DNA from: Symbiodinium sp. CCMP2592
Taxonomy: Eukaryota; Sar; Dinophyceae; Suessiales; Symbiodiniaceae
Length of the DNA stretch: 64,000 bases
Assembly: GCA_905221615.1 (NCBI GenBank)
Contig: CAJNDT010002768.1
Coordinates: 654,094-718,093, forward strand
Direction of reading: 5' to 3'
Under the pieces are notes generated by a model that did not search any database, was not told the DNA's origin, and was given only the letters and a program-made list of their open reading frames with translations. This document shows, piece after piece, positions 1 through 10,929 of this stretch. The first letter of the stretch is position 1. Every line of letters begins with the position of its first letter. A program made the translations under genes and the position numbers.

Positions 1-125
1 TAAACCCCGAACCCCTACACCCCTAAAGCCCTAAACCCTGAACCCCTAAACCGGATGTTCGGATCCCTGAAACCCCTCAACGCCTTTGAAGCTTGGACAC
101 TAAATCCTGCGGTGCAGGGTTCGTG

Positions 126-224
126 GGTTGATGATACAAATCTGCATTACCTTAAGGACCCTAAGTTATGGGGAATTATGGTAAATTCCTTTTTATGGGT
201 AAAGCAGGATTTATATCATCAACC
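126..224. repeat. MITE-like inverted repeat, family A
   Basis: Ends are inverted copies of GGTTGATGATATAAATCC followed by TGCATTACC, here with a few changes. The unit is about 99 bp and can fold into one long hairpin. Other copies lie at 4222-4318, 12940-13041, 27272-27474 (with a nested insert) and 28053-28140 (interrupted by a transposon). It has no coding capacity, so it would be non-autonomous. Confidence 0.75.
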
Positions 225-490
225 GTTGGGTTTAGAGTGTAGGAACATCCGCTGAGACGATTATTTCTTGACGAATGAGCTATGCTTGGGGTTAGTAGTT
301 TGTTCCGGATTCCCTAGGTTTAGGGTTTAGGGTTTAGGGTTCCGGATCACCCCTCAACCTTAAGCATAAAACTTTTTTGTTTCCCTAGTAGCTCTTAGGC
401 CCTCCACCCATAAACCCTAAACACTTAAGTTGGACAATGTTTAATTCATATAAACAGAAGCACCCCCCCCGCACAAGACACAACACACAG

Positions 491-512
491 ACACACACAC
501 ACACACACACAC
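491..512. repeat. (AC)n microsatellite
   Basis: A run of about eleven AC units, preceded by a C-rich stretch. Confidence 0.9.
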
Positions 513-743
513 TGCGCACCGGGATACCGCTGGGAGGTCAAAGGTTTCGGGTTCGTTGAGGTTTGGGGTTTAGGGCTTTGGGCTTAGGGCTTACCTTCAC
601 CCGGAATAACCTACCTTTTTCAAGGAAGAATATATACGGATACCATAATAAGAAGCCCCAGAAAGGTAGGTGGTTTACAAAGGCTTAAAGGCTTTCGGGG
701 TGACCTCGCTTGAGGGCACCTGCCGGCCTGAGGCAGGAATCAT

Positions 744-851
744 ATGGGAATTTCCGAACATGATGGTACCTTAGTTTTGAAGGGTCCTTATCATAAGGAT
801 CCTACTATTTAGGGTACTATATTAGCGTCCCCCATTTTTGGAAACTCCCAT
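744..851. repeat. MITE-like inverted repeat, family B
   Basis: Ends are inverted copies of TGGGAATTTCCGAA-type sequence. The centre carries the family core TCCTTAT..AAGGATCCTACTATT followed by TAGGGTACTATA. Further copies: 15661-15755, 17160-17262, 19651-19752, 23079-23178 and 24709-24811, plus their duplicates. Confidence 0.75.
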
Positions 852-853
852 AT

Positions 854-954
854 GGGTAGTTGTCAAAACTAGGGTCCCTTTCTGGGTACCCCAAATAGTA
901 GGCACCGTATCTTTTCAGGGACCCAGAACGGGACCATACTTTTGACAACCACCC
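854..954. repeat. MITE-like inverted repeat, family G
   Basis: Inverted ends GGGTAGTTGTCAAAAC / GTTTTGACAACCACCC-like, about 101 bp, abutting the family B unit. A half copy with the same GGTTGTCAAAATTATGGTCC end begins near 3062. Confidence 0.65.
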
Positions 955-1536
955 GTATACAGGCCTTCGCAAATCTAGGCCGGGCAAGATTATTCTTCAA
1001 TACCGGAATCGTATCTCCGTGAAGTCCGACTTTTCTTTAGGTACTGCGTTGAAGTATAAAGCCCACAGTATATTCGGGCTAGAAGAGGGCAATAATACAA
1101 CTTAGTTACTCAACCCGCCCCCCCATACACGCAGGATTTGGGCTTAGGATACACTGGGCACAGGGGGATCCAAACCCGATCAACCTGAAGCAATCGGAGG
1201 ATCATGGGGCTTACTACCTTGGCTACTGGTTGGGATTCGAAGCATTGTTTAAGTATAGGTATAGCTACCCTACCTCCCAAGCCTTGCTACTTACTAAGTG
1301 CCATGGTCATCCGGTCTGCAACTTTTTGCGGTCTGCTCAAAGCTTCACATCGCAGAGCACGGGGTGATTTAGTGACTTTGCCCCTCATCCAGACCGTGCT
1401 TCTCCCGATACCATTGGCGCTCCTGGTTCCTTGGAGGTTTAAGGTTTAGGGTTTAGGGTAGGGTCTATGGGGTGGGCCTGATGAAGTACGGCTCCGCTAC
1501 GTTTCTCGGGCTGGGGGACCGTCTTCTACCAACGCT

Positions 1537-1644
1537 AATGTAAGAACCTGATTTAGAAACCTTGGGCCTTTATTAGGTTCCTTATATGAATCCTACTATT
1601 TTTTGTGCAAAACGCCCAGGGTTTCTTAATCAGGCTCCTACATT
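1537..1644. repeat. MITE-like inverted repeat, family I
   Basis: Ends are AATGTAAGAACCTGATTTAG and the inverted CTTAATCAGGCTCCTACATT. A related copy is at 62946-63056. Unit is about 108 bp. Confidence 0.65.
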
Positions 1645-1866
1645 GTTCAAGCCCCTGTAGTTGGCTCTAGCTCTTTGGATTGGCGGCTTCGAAGGATCCC
1701 TCCCAACCCCAGCCCTAAACCCTAAACCCACGGGGTTCGTAGATTTGTCAAGCGTGCATAGGCTTTAAAAGGGCAGCTTCAGTTCGATCTAAGCGCCCTG
1801 AATACCTATCCTACACAAAAGTAACCCTGGAAACCTTAGATATTTGGTTTAAGTAGGTTATGGTAG

Positions 1867-1975
1867 TTAATGTAGGGGCCTTAATAATTAGACAGGGTTT
1901 GGGAGTATATTCTACTGTAACATGAAACCAGGACCCCCCAAAACCCCATTCTAACTATGAAGGCCCCCACATTAG
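1867..1975. repeat. MITE-like inverted repeat with TAATGTAGGGGCC ends
   Basis: The left end TTAATGTAGGGGCCTTAATA and the right end AGGCCCCCACATTA are inverted copies. The unit is about 109 bp and resembles the family H unit at 23788-23894. Confidence 0.6.
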
Positions 1976-2502
1976 GCTCTGCTCTGGGTTGTCCCTTTTT
2001 AAAGCCTCTGACAAAATATTCGTAAATAGGGTCCCATTAAGCCAAATAAGGGGAAATTTAAAATGTCTCAAAGGCCCACCTAGTGCTAGATTGGGGTCTG
2101 AAGGCCGTTATATAGTACTCGATGACCTCAACCCGAAGCTGATTCGGATGCTGGCTTTTCGGCTAACCTCGTGTTTCTCCACGGTTTAGGGTTTGGGGTT
2201 TAGGGCTGGAAGACACCGTGCCAGACCCCTGTTGAAGACAAGCTTATAGGATTGTGAGGCTTAAGGGCTTGGGGCTTAGGGTTTTGTGGTCAGAACTCAC
2301 AAGATTGAAACTGAACCTAAATCCTAGCCGAAAAAGCAGCAGAGACCAAGCCAAGGCACGCCTTCTGCTGCTGGCGCTTCGATGCTTCTGAACCGCGCGC
2401 CTGCTTACCCAAAGGCTCCATGTACCCTTAATAGGGTTCCCTTTAAGGGTTCCTTTAAGGGTTCTATAAAGGGTATCATAAGGGTTTAGGGTTTAGGGTT
2501 TT

Positions 2503-2602
2503 AGGCTCCATGTACCTTTATAGTAGATACTTAAGCCTTAAAGGGGTCCCTATATAGGTACTTTAAGGCCTGAGTATCTACTATATGGGTACATGGAGCC
2601 TT
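2503..2602. repeat. MITE-like inverted repeat, family E
   Basis: Ends AGGCTCCATGTACC / GGTACATGGAGCCT, with an inner inverted AGTAGATACTTAAG / CTGAGTATCTACTA arm. Related units at 16727-16825, 23310-23409 and 63796-63895. Confidence 0.7.
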
Positions 2603-3639
2603 AGGGTTACATGGGACTTGGAAGCTAGGGGCATTATTTAAGGTAACTATACTTCTACTTATAGTTACTTGAACCCCGGGCCCAGTTTGAGGCACCCTTA
2701 AACTTGTGTGCTAGGTCCCATGATTCTCCAAAATCCCTAGGCCTCCAACAACAAGGCAGGCACCTGAATTAGTTGTATAGTTAGGTAGTATGCTCTTGGA
2801 CAGTCTTAGAGTCTAGTGTTTAGAGATTGGAAACGTATCCTACAGAAGCCAACACGGCCATAGTAACAGTATAGCAAGCCGCTTGGATACGCAACCGAGC
2901 CCTGCACCTCTATCCAAACCTTCACGCCCTCAGAATTGCCCTAAACCCTGAACCCTCTGAATCGCCCTAAACCCTAAACCCGAGGCCCACACCCTTACCT
3001 CCGATCCGCACCTTGAGTCTCTCAGAGATGGATGCAAGTGACAAGGTCTCCTTCCATGTGGGCGGTTGTCAAAATTATGGTCCCTTTTCGAATTGGGGGT
3101 CCATTTAACCAAAATCTCACAGTTCTAGGTTCCATTAGTGACGTGTCGTTCTTTCTTCAAGCTCCTATGTCAGGTTTAGCGGGAACGGAAGCCGGAAGCC
3201 CTGCACACAAACCCGAAACCGTACTGTACTGCAGAAGAGCATCCCTAAACCGTAAAACCCTCCTGAACTAAAGCTCTGAACCTTCATCCTTCGAAAACTA
3301 AACTCACACTAAACTGTCCTACCATGACCAAGGAAAGCCCTAAACCCCAAAATATCCTAAATCAAAAAACCTTCCTATAAGGGCTCCGTTAAGGCTCCTT
3401 TCAGGGTTCCTTTAATCAAAGGGGAAAAGGAGGCATCGTTAATGGGACCCCTACCCTATAATGGGCTATATAATGGGTGTATAATGGCTATATTAAGGGT
3501 ATATACCTAGGGGTCTTTGTCAATTAAGGGTCCCTCCTTTTACCCTTGGATTTAAGGTTTACGGGGAACCATTGAGAGCTCTACTTTGGGATGTTTGTTG
3601 CGGAGGGTCGACTGACCAGGATCGACCAACCTGCGCGGG

Positions 3640-3750
3640 ATTAGGGCTTAGGGTCTTTAGGGTTTAGGATTTAAGGGTTTAGGGTTTAGAGTCTTTAGGG
3701 TTTAGGCGTTTAGGGCTTAGGGTCTTTAGGGTTTAGGGTTCAGGGTCTAT
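3640..3750 (+). repeat. interstitial telomere-like TTTAGGG cluster
   Basis: About 110 bp of closely spaced TTTAGGG words with spacer variants such as GGGTCTTTAGGG. The orientation is uniform within the cluster. Confidence 0.8.
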
Positions 3751-4168
3751 GTATCGGAGGCCTATCCTACGTCCGGTTTGTAAAGGGTTTTTAGGGTTTA
3801 GGGTATAGTTTAGGGTCTATGTCTCGGATAGGCCGTCTACCCTACTTCCGGGTATGTATGTCGGAGACCGTTCCTGCAATCCCGTATCGGCAAATCAGGA
3901 ATTCTAGGGGACCAAATGACCCAATAATTAGGTACGCAGATTTCGGATAGTAGTTATGTAGCTCACTATTTGGGAGAGAGTCTTTGATGATTTGGTACTT
4001 GGACCCTTATGGAAACCTTAAACCCTAAACAATGAATCCTAAACCCTAAGGGGGTTGCTCATGGGATTAGGACCCTTAGGGGCAAGGTGCTGATCGGCCC
4101 AGGGTCCTCGCTGTGGAGCTCCACATGTATGCCCAAGCTCTTCCTCAGATCATGCTCGACGAGCCCGT

Positions 4169-4374
4169 ACAGCAGAAGCCCAAAAGTTGGAAACCTCATA
4201 ACCTCAATCCTTAAGACTAGCGGTTGATGATATAAATCCTGCATTACCCATAACAGGAATATACCATAATTCCCGTAGTTTAGGGCCCTTGAGGTCATGC
4301 AGGATTTTTATCATCAACTGTATTTGGCCTTAATCCGGTTTCCAACTTTATAGGGTTTACTGTAAAGCCAAAAG
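4169..4374. repeat. MITE-like family F unit split by a nested family A unit
   Basis: The left half begins ACAGCAGAAGCCCAAAAGTT and the right half ends with an inverted counterpart (CCAACTTTATAGGGTTTACT). Between them, at 4222-4318, sits a complete family A unit. The outer arms pair only if the inner unit is removed, so family A inserted into family F here. The opposite nesting is seen at 27272-27474. Confidence 0.65.
4222..4318. repeat. MITE-like inverted repeat, family A (nested)
   Basis: Complete unit with GGTTGATGATATAAATCC at the left and an inverted GGATTTTTATCATCAAC end at the right. Confidence 0.75.
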
Positions 4375-4434
4375 TCGGTTTAGGGTTGAAGGTTCCGGCT
4401 TCAGGGGATCATGCTTGACGAGCTCTACAACGAA

Positions 4435-4550
4435 AAGCTGGTTTAGGGTTTAAGTTAAGCTGGTTTGGGAGTTTAGGGTTTAAGTTAAGCTGGTTTAGGA
4501 GATTAGGGTTTAAGGCTTCGGGTTTAGGGCATAAGGTTTAGGGTTTAGGG
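4435..4550 (+). repeat. telomere-like cluster at the LINE 3' flank
   Basis: Three short repeats of GTTTAGGGTTTAAGTTAAGC-type sequence followed by degenerate TTTAGGG words, running directly into the T-run at 4551-4558. Confidence 0.75.
4508..4549. repeat. left copy of putative ~42-bp target-site duplication
   Basis: This 42-bp stretch aligns without gaps to 12821-12862 with six mismatches by my count (about 86% identity). Both contain the non-consensus tract GGCTTCGGGTTT. The two copies bracket the poly(A) end and the 5' end of the 8.27-kb insertion. Telomere-like words resemble each other by chance, so the shared non-consensus tract is the stronger evidence. Confidence 0.6.
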
Positions 4551-4726
4551 TTTTTTTTGAGCTCCTTTTTATGTCTGCCCAACTGGTTGAGCTAGCATAA
4601 GGCCATCGGCCAGGAGGTGGAGCGGCGAGCAACTTACGCGCTCGCCACTCAGAACATGCCACCCTCATTGCTCACCCGCATCGATCAGCATACAACCATC
4701 TGTGCTTGTGCTAGCCCTGTACCCTG

Positions 4727-7620
4727 TCAGTCACCATTATCTGAAGACGGCGCCGAGTGGGCACCCTCCTCCTCCGCATTGGTCCCGTGTAGCTGGTGGA
4801 ACACAGCTCCATCAAAGTACGCGAGACGTTGTACTTGAAGAGTGTGGAGGAATTCATGCCCATATTGTGCTGCCACCTCCTCAGAGCTAATCAGACCTTG
4901 CTCCCACCTGGTGTAGATCAAGTCCAGGGCAGCCAACGGAGGGTCCAATTGGCCCCCTCCACTGGCCAACACGGTGTGGGTGTCATCGAACTCCGTGGCA
5001 GCAACCTCTGACATGAGCGTGGGCTGTCCAGGCGGAACAGAAGGTTCACCCGGGACTCCTGCATCACCTGGGTCCACAGCCGATATCGTCGACAGGTCTG
5101 GCCCCGGTACGGGAAGTGTAGATGGTGTGGCCGGTGACTGTTCCACAAGTGCCAGGCTGAGCACCAGTGTCCCTGTCCCCGTCTCGTCCAGAGGCACATG
5201 TATGGAGCTCGAAGTTCCAGGCTCACCTTCGTTGCCCGTTTTGGTCACCACCTGCAGCACGCCTCGGGACCGTTTCGCTGGCCTCGAGAGTTCAGCAGCC
5301 ATGACCCATTCCTCCCACTCCCTGTAGGTGCTGGCCCTGTGCTCTTCGTAGATTCTTTCCATCTCCCGGTTAAACTCAGCCTCCCTTTGTTCGTGTGCGG
5401 CTTGTTCTCGTTCTCGTTGCAGGCGGTCCGCCTCAGCTTCGGCTGCCTCCGCAGCCTGGCCAAGTTCAGTATCCGCGGGGCTGTGGTCATGGCGAGGAGG
5501 GCCATTGACCGGCTCAGGCACCGGCGGGCCTCGGATAATCCCGTCATTGACCATGAGGGTCGGCCCTTCATCATCAGTGATGTCCTCAGGAATAGGTTTT
5601 GGGAACAGCATTGCGGCTGGGTCTTCATTCGGAACAGCTGCACCTGCCGCCAAGAGGGAGCCGCTGGAGATTGGCAGGTGCGGTTCCAGTTTTGCCCACC
5701 ATTGCAGGGCCACGTAGTGCAGCAGACCGCATCATCATCCTGTCCCTCAAATTCAGCCGTGTCGGCCATCGCTGCACTGAGCATCGCCACCAGTTCGCCA
5801 GCCCGACCAGTGGCATGCCCAAGCAAGTAACCCGCGGCGTGGTTGGTGCATCTGTGGTGCACACGCCGCTGCAGCCACCGTATGTTCGCCCGCAGGGCCC
5901 CTTTCGACATAGCACCAAAGGCTTGCCGGAGTTCGCGAAGAACTCCATACCACGATGATGACATGCCTGTTTGCATCATCCCCGCCTCATCATCCTCTTC
6001 CTCCGGTTCGACTTCCACTTCAATAGTTTCCGTCGCTCTGTTACGGCTTCTGGAGGCAAGGCGAATCGCGTCCTGAAGGATACTCCCAATGCTGGCCATG
6101 AGTTGTTGGATCATACTGGTCAGGGCTAATGCCGTAGTTAGCTGGTCACTCGGGGAGAGGTCCATGAAGTTGTCGAGGATGCGGTGCTCAATGTCCCGCG
6201 GCAGGAGCCTTGCCGGTGTTTCATCCAGGTCCATCACATTCAGCCAAATCAACCAGTTGGTCACGGCCTCTTGCATCGTCAAAGGCGCCGGCGGCGACGG
6301 TCCCGTGGCCTCAGCATGGTTGCTCGTTGGAGGTCTCCCGGAAGCAGAGGCGGTGGCAGTCGCACCAACCTCGGGGGAAGTCGGAGGCTGTCCAGGCCGC
6401 TTCTTTGGAGCGGGCCGACCAGAACCAGTTGCCCCAGTGGTGGGGCCACCTGTGCCTGTTGCGGTGGATCTCCTTCGTCGAGGTCCGGTCCAGGCCGAGA
6501 GGTTGCATGTCTCGGTCGTGACCCTGATCGAGCTTGGGGCTGACGGTCTCGGTCTTCTGCGACGGCTCGGGCTCTTTAGCCATCGTTTGTTAATCTTTCG
6601 GCTCACCAGGCTGACGACGTCCGAGCTGGAGGTCGCTGTGAGGTCCCTCATCCCGTCATCCATGTTGCCACTCTCGGTGTCATTGAGGTTGTGTGTGAGC
6701 TCGCCGGGTTGGAGGGGCCGGCTGAACAAGGCGAAGAGTTTTTCTTCAGCTGTGACTGCCCAAGCATCAAACCCTATCCCTGCGATCTCTTCGTTCATGG
6801 GTGAGTCGTGATCTTCTTGTCGTGGTAGTCCATCAACCAGGTGGAGAACCTCCGCAGTGGCCCCGATGTAGTCCAAGAAGCCCGTCGCTGGATCCGTGCC
6901 AGCAGATTCCTGACCAGCAAGGTCCCATCCGTCCTGCAGCCATTCCTCATAAAGTGGTCTCCACTGCTGCATACGGTCTTGAGAGGAAAGGCGGGTCCCA
7001 GCTGGCAGCATCCTTTGCAGACATGGTGTCCATTGACGAAGGTGGTGGAACCGAGGCAGATCCTCCCTGGCCATGTCAGGGTTGGGCTCCAGGTAATCCG
7101 GGAAGCTCCCCCCAGTCGAGAGGTGTACCCGGTGCTTTCCGGGAAGTGTGTCTCCATGAAGTCAACCAAGGCGGCCTCCTCCATGTAAACCACCCAGAGT
7201 TTCTCTGCCTCAGTAAATGGGCCAAGGTTGTCCGTGGAGCTGAGTGCGCCGACTTCGTAGGCCACTGGCAAAGGTCCCGTAGCCGGCATCCATCCTGGAT
7301 TGAGCGATTGTCCGGGCCGCTTGGATGAGGGCCGCGGCGTCAGAGCCATCATTCATAAGCTCTTGGAGTTTTTCAATGGCCCTTAACATCCAGCTCGGCC
7401 TCCAGTCGTCGAAGGCATCAAGTGGTTGTGCGAATGCGGGGAGGAGCACGAAGAACAAGAAGGGGAGATACGGCATCAGGAAAAGAAGAGGAGGTCGGCC
7501 AGCTCGGTGTCGTCGATTTCGGCATCCGGTCGGTTCACGAAGGAGGGCCGGAGCCGCCATGTTGGAGGTCATCACGAAAACTCCAACGAAAGACAATGTC
7601 CGAGGTGCGGTTCGGGCCAC
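4727..7620 (-). pseudogene. ORF region downstream of the LINE reverse transcriptase, several frames
   Basis: Coding potential runs through four overlapping minus-strand frames: 7620-7210, 7352-6795, 7074-5245 and 5713-4727, with frame changes near 7.3, 7.1 and 5.7 kb. The order of features is: a hydrophobic stretch near the start, an FDDWRPSW motif, an FPESTGYTSRLGG-like segment, a Pro/Thr/Arg-rich low-complexity middle, an acidic patch (EVEVEPEEEDDE), then a charged helix (EAEADRLQREREQAAHEQRE) leading into ERIYEEHRASTYREWEEWVM. From memory, this last signature recurs in dinoflagellate retrotransposon proteins. The function is unknown; no protease, RNase H or zinc knuckle could be identified. 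It may be a third ORF of this LINE or belong to an adjoining element. The shared poly(A) 3' of it favours the same element. Confidence 0.55.
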
Positions 7621-7679
7621 GAACTACGGACAGCGCTCGTCCATTTGCAATGTCATTCAGCGTGTCCCTTGCCCTGACC

Positions 7680-9532
7680 CTAACCCCAGGCAGTGTTAGC
7701 AGACGAGGTCAGCGCGAACCTTAACCCTCGACATCCAGAATGCTGAGCTGAAACCCTGAGCACCACGGTAATTAAGTCTTCCTGTCGGATCCAAGCTTTG
7801 CCGAGTTCCTTCCAACCCTTTCTGTCATGCGTGTGTTGTCTCCAGGGCCCCCCACACGCTTCGTCCATCCGCATCTCCAGCAGCGTGAGTCGGGGGTAGA
7901 ACTGGCCAGGGTGCCTCACACCACAAGGGTGGCTCTGTTGTTGTCTCCACCAGCTGAGGGTTCTGAAATCTTCGAAGAGGGAACTGATTGGTGGGTGTGC
8001 ATGCAATAGCCCTCTGACCCTGTGCCCTGCGTAGTTCCACCATTTCTCTAACCAGCTGGTGCTCCATCTTCGGACATTGGAGTTGTTAAGTGCCGCCCTA
8101 GAAGATCGAACAAGCCGTCTCCGAAATTCCAGCCAGCTTTCAGACTCCCTCTTCCCCAACTTCAGCAACCACCCCATAAGCATATTCTGGAAAGTGTTGA
8201 CCAACTTAAGGCTGTTGCATTCCGGGGGGAAGGCAGCAATGCACCACAATGCCGTGTTGGAGACAACCTTGTCCATCAACCTAGTTCGGGCAGCAACCGG
8301 TGCCTGGCAGCGAAGGAGGTGCTTGATGCTCCAGAATTTGGCTCTGGCCCTCGCAAGGAGGGGCTGTATCAGTTCAGCCGTTGAAGCCCCAAACCTGAAT
8401 TTGATCCCCATGACTTCCAAGTCGGGAAGCGGTTCGAGTCGGGCCCCGTCAAGTACCATAGCGGATTCTCCTGTTGCCCACGGTGAACAGCACAACCGAC
8501 ATTTACCCATGTTGAGCTCCAGTCCGTAGCCTCTAAGGGTCCTGGCAAACTCCTGTAGTCGACGACCAACTTCGGTGCAGCCCCAACCCCACAAGACCCC
8601 GTCGTCCATGAAAAGAAGTTCCTCGTGCAAGAGCTCAGGGAACAGTTTAACCCGCCGTTGCCAACCACAATCGCGAGCAGTATCAATCAACGCCACATCC
8701 ATCAGGAAACTGAAAAGGATGGGTGATTCGATTGCTCCCTGCTTAATGCCGGATTTCATCACGAATGAACTGGTGCCCCAGGCTGATTGTAAGGTGGCCT
8801 CGGTGTCAACGAGGAGTGCTCGGACTGCTCGGATGGCTCTGAATTCGATGGTGTCCCCTAGTCGCGAAACAAGCCTCGTGAGCAACTTCTCGCGGTTTAC
8901 TGTGTCAAAAGCTTTGCTGACATCTATCTTGACCGCGACCAGCCCCCTACGCCACTCCTGCTCCAAGTGGAACACGCGCCCCAAGGTGTACATGACATCG
9001 GATGGTTGGCGCTGCCTGCCGGCGCATTGAGCTGGGCTCCTGTGATCCAGCAACCCTATGACCCTGTTCGTAATCAGTCTGGCGAAAAGCTTGGAGGTGG
9101 AGCACCCCAACGCAATGGGACGAACTTCTTTTAGGGCCCCACCGGACACCCTACTTTGGGTAGAAGTATCAGCAAGGGCTGGTTCCAGGCTGGCGGCACC
9201 ACCTGGCGGACAAGGACCCCGTTGAGGAATTCAAGTAGATGTTGCTGCCCTCCATCGACCGTGACCAAGGCCCTCAGAAATTCCGTAGAAGTCAAGTCCT
9301 TCCCTACCGACTTCCCAGTCTTCAGTTGACCAAGTGCTATCGTAAGCTCCTCAGCAGTGAAGGCCCGGAAGGAACCTTGTAGAGGCTCGATGGGAGACAA
9401 CCCTGACCCTTCTCCCTGATAAATCGCCGAGAGGTGGTCGTGCATGACATCGTGTGGATCACGTGTTTGAGCTTCAGCGAAACCCAGCTCCCACCCTGTA
9501 TTGCATTGCCTGCTGCCCTGTAGGCCTGCCAA
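7680..9532 (-). pseudogene. LINE reverse transcriptase domain
   Basis: The frame at 9532-9131 has the N-terminal part (FTAEELTIALGQLKTGKS, then WNQPLLILLPKV). The frame at 9149-7680 has the rest: EVRPIALGCSTSKLFAR, the palm motif VAVKIDVSKAFDTV, SGIKQGAIESPILFSFLMD, and the catalytic FMDDGVLWG box (about 8586-8612), then LELNMGKCRL and a C-terminal Trp-rich segment. These are the standard LINE reverse transcriptase motifs, with both catalytic aspartates of the xxDD box present. The frame changes near 9.15 kb. It would copy LINE RNA at a nicked target. The class is clear; the clade is not assigned. Confidence 0.85.
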
Positions 9533-10697
9533 TCCCCTTCAAGCGCACGTTGAAGTCGCTGGGTTTCCCAATCCCGCCTGGCTCGCCGTCGCCCTGCAAG
9601 CGCTGCTTTCCAAGATTCCCTGGATTTGGTGAGCTTTGCCCTACGCAAGAGTTGCTTGACTTCCGGTGGGTCACGATAAGCACGGCTAGGGCGGGGCTGA
9701 GTGCAGGATCTGGCTAACTTCTCAAGCTCAGCCTGATCGAGATGTGTGACCCTTTCAATCCCTCCTTTCCACACTCTGGGGCCTGTTGCATGTCTCGTGA
9801 AACCCTTAGAAACCCTGATCTTGAACTTACCATGGAGGAGCTCATGGTCCGTGCCGGAGACGTAGCAGGAAACTGAAACCCTTTGTGTTGCGAACAAATC
9901 AATCTGGTGTCCCTGCCGATCAGCTTGCCTGGGCCGGCTCGTCGGTAGGTGCCGGTGTTGCGGAATCGGCTCCGCTGGGAGCAAGCCTCGTTCCTCGAGC
10001 GAACTGAGCAGGAGGGTCGACTTGCCACAGCGGCTGACAGCCGCGACTTGGTGCCCTTCACGCGTGTCCCAACAAAAGGCAGCGTTAGCATCCCCCTGAA
10101 CGACGACTGGTAGACTGTCACTCGGCTTTTTCTGGAGAAACCCTTCAAGTTCACTTGCATACTCCAACTGCGTAACCCCTGGAGTGAAATGGAAGCTCCC
10201 AACCCAAAGTTCCGACGAGCTTCGAAGGTGCTTGACTTTGAACCACACTCCTTTTCCCGCTGCTCGACGACTCGTGACCGTCCATGCCACGGGTCAAAGA
10301 CCAACCCATCCCCTCTCCACTGCTGCTTGCTGCGATGAGAGACTTCCTGCAACCGACCTTGTGGTGAAACCGACCATCCGAGCTTTCTGCGCGAGAGTTC
10401 TTGGATCAAAAAGAGGTCCTCAGTGTGGACCTTCCTGCCGGCGTGAGCAGAGAGTGCCTCCCCTAAACAATCAAGTGGTGCACCCTCAATGCTCCAGCCA
10501 AAAATGTTGAGTTCGAGAAAGCCCGACGGATCATCTTGATCCCGAGGGCCGCTGTCTCGAGGCAGACGATTTGTAGGTAGCGTGACTAAGTCAGGCTTGC
10601 CGAGTCGGAGTGGCGAAGGAGGCTGCACAAACCCTACCCCACCCCCATCATCTGAAGCATCGAATTCCCGAGCAAGCTTGGCGTGCTCGAATTCCAT
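9337..10697 (-). pseudogene. LINE AP-like endonuclease (EEP family) domain
   Basis: The frame at 10697-9714 carries the N-terminal part: LNIFGWSIEGAPLD and LFLIQELSRRK (metal-binding Glu) up to GDGLVFDPW. The frame at 10290-9337 continues from there with VGSFHFTPG, VVQGDANAAFCWD (about 10067-10107), a GHQIDLFAT segment and GTDHELLHG (SDH-type motif, about 9831-9857), then an Arg-rich linker to the reverse transcriptase. The frame switch is close to 10.29 kb and a second one lies near 9.5 kb. The motif order is that of apurinic-endonuclease-like domains in non-LTR retrotransposons, which nick the target DNA. It is non-functional as read because of the breaks. Confidence 0.8.
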
Positions 10698-10721
10698 TTC
10701 TCGGATTGCCTGCTTGAGGGG

Positions 10722-10907
10722 TCACCGCTTGGTGTCCTCCAAAGCCCTCTGCAAGTCGTCGACCGAGAGCTCCGTCTCCATCGCCAGCTTCTGCAGGTCA
10801 ACCCAGGCCCTGTTGTTGCCTTTCAAGTTCCAGACAATCTTGCGGTCTTCGGTGTCCGAGTCAACATCCCTGGTAGCACTTGCCACGAGACTGTTCCCCA
10901 ACCACAC
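10722..10907 (-). pseudogene. LINE pre-endonuclease segment, possible coiled coil
   Basis: A helical, charged reading frame (RAWVDLQKLAMETELSVDDL) ends at a TGA at 10722-10724. The same frame then continues into the endonuclease region at 10697, so a single stop codon separates them. I do not recognise a named domain. It probably represents the 5' coding part of the LINE retained after 5' truncation; the boundary with the viral segment lies upstream at about 10.91-10.94 kb. Confidence 0.45.
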
Positions 10908-10929
10908 AGAGCCCGTGGAGTATTCAACG

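Larger units (their letters stand above)
1..4507. other. gene-free DNA rich in telomere-like words and short hairpins
   Basis: No convincing gene is visible; open frames are short and lack family motifs. The stretch is built of scattered, degenerate TTTAGGG / AAACCCT heptamers in both orientations (for example 1-60, 318-345, 1435-1460, 2485-2505, 3640-3750) and of imperfect inverted repeats of about 100 bp, listed separately. The heptamer is the plant-type telomere repeat also used by dinoflagellates, but the words are dispersed and mixed in orientation, so this is interstitial repeat DNA and not a chromosome end. Confidence 0.75.

Noticed and set aside
1-60. Possible chromosome end
   Set aside because: Telomere-like words are degenerate, mixed in orientation and scattered over the whole window.
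744-954. CRISPR-like array from regularly sized hairpins
   Set aside because: There are no constant direct repeats with unique spacers; the units are separate inverted repeats in a eukaryotic genome.
4727-5830. Plus-strand open frames opposite the LINE ORF region
   Set aside because: They are shadows of the minus-strand frames; no motifs.
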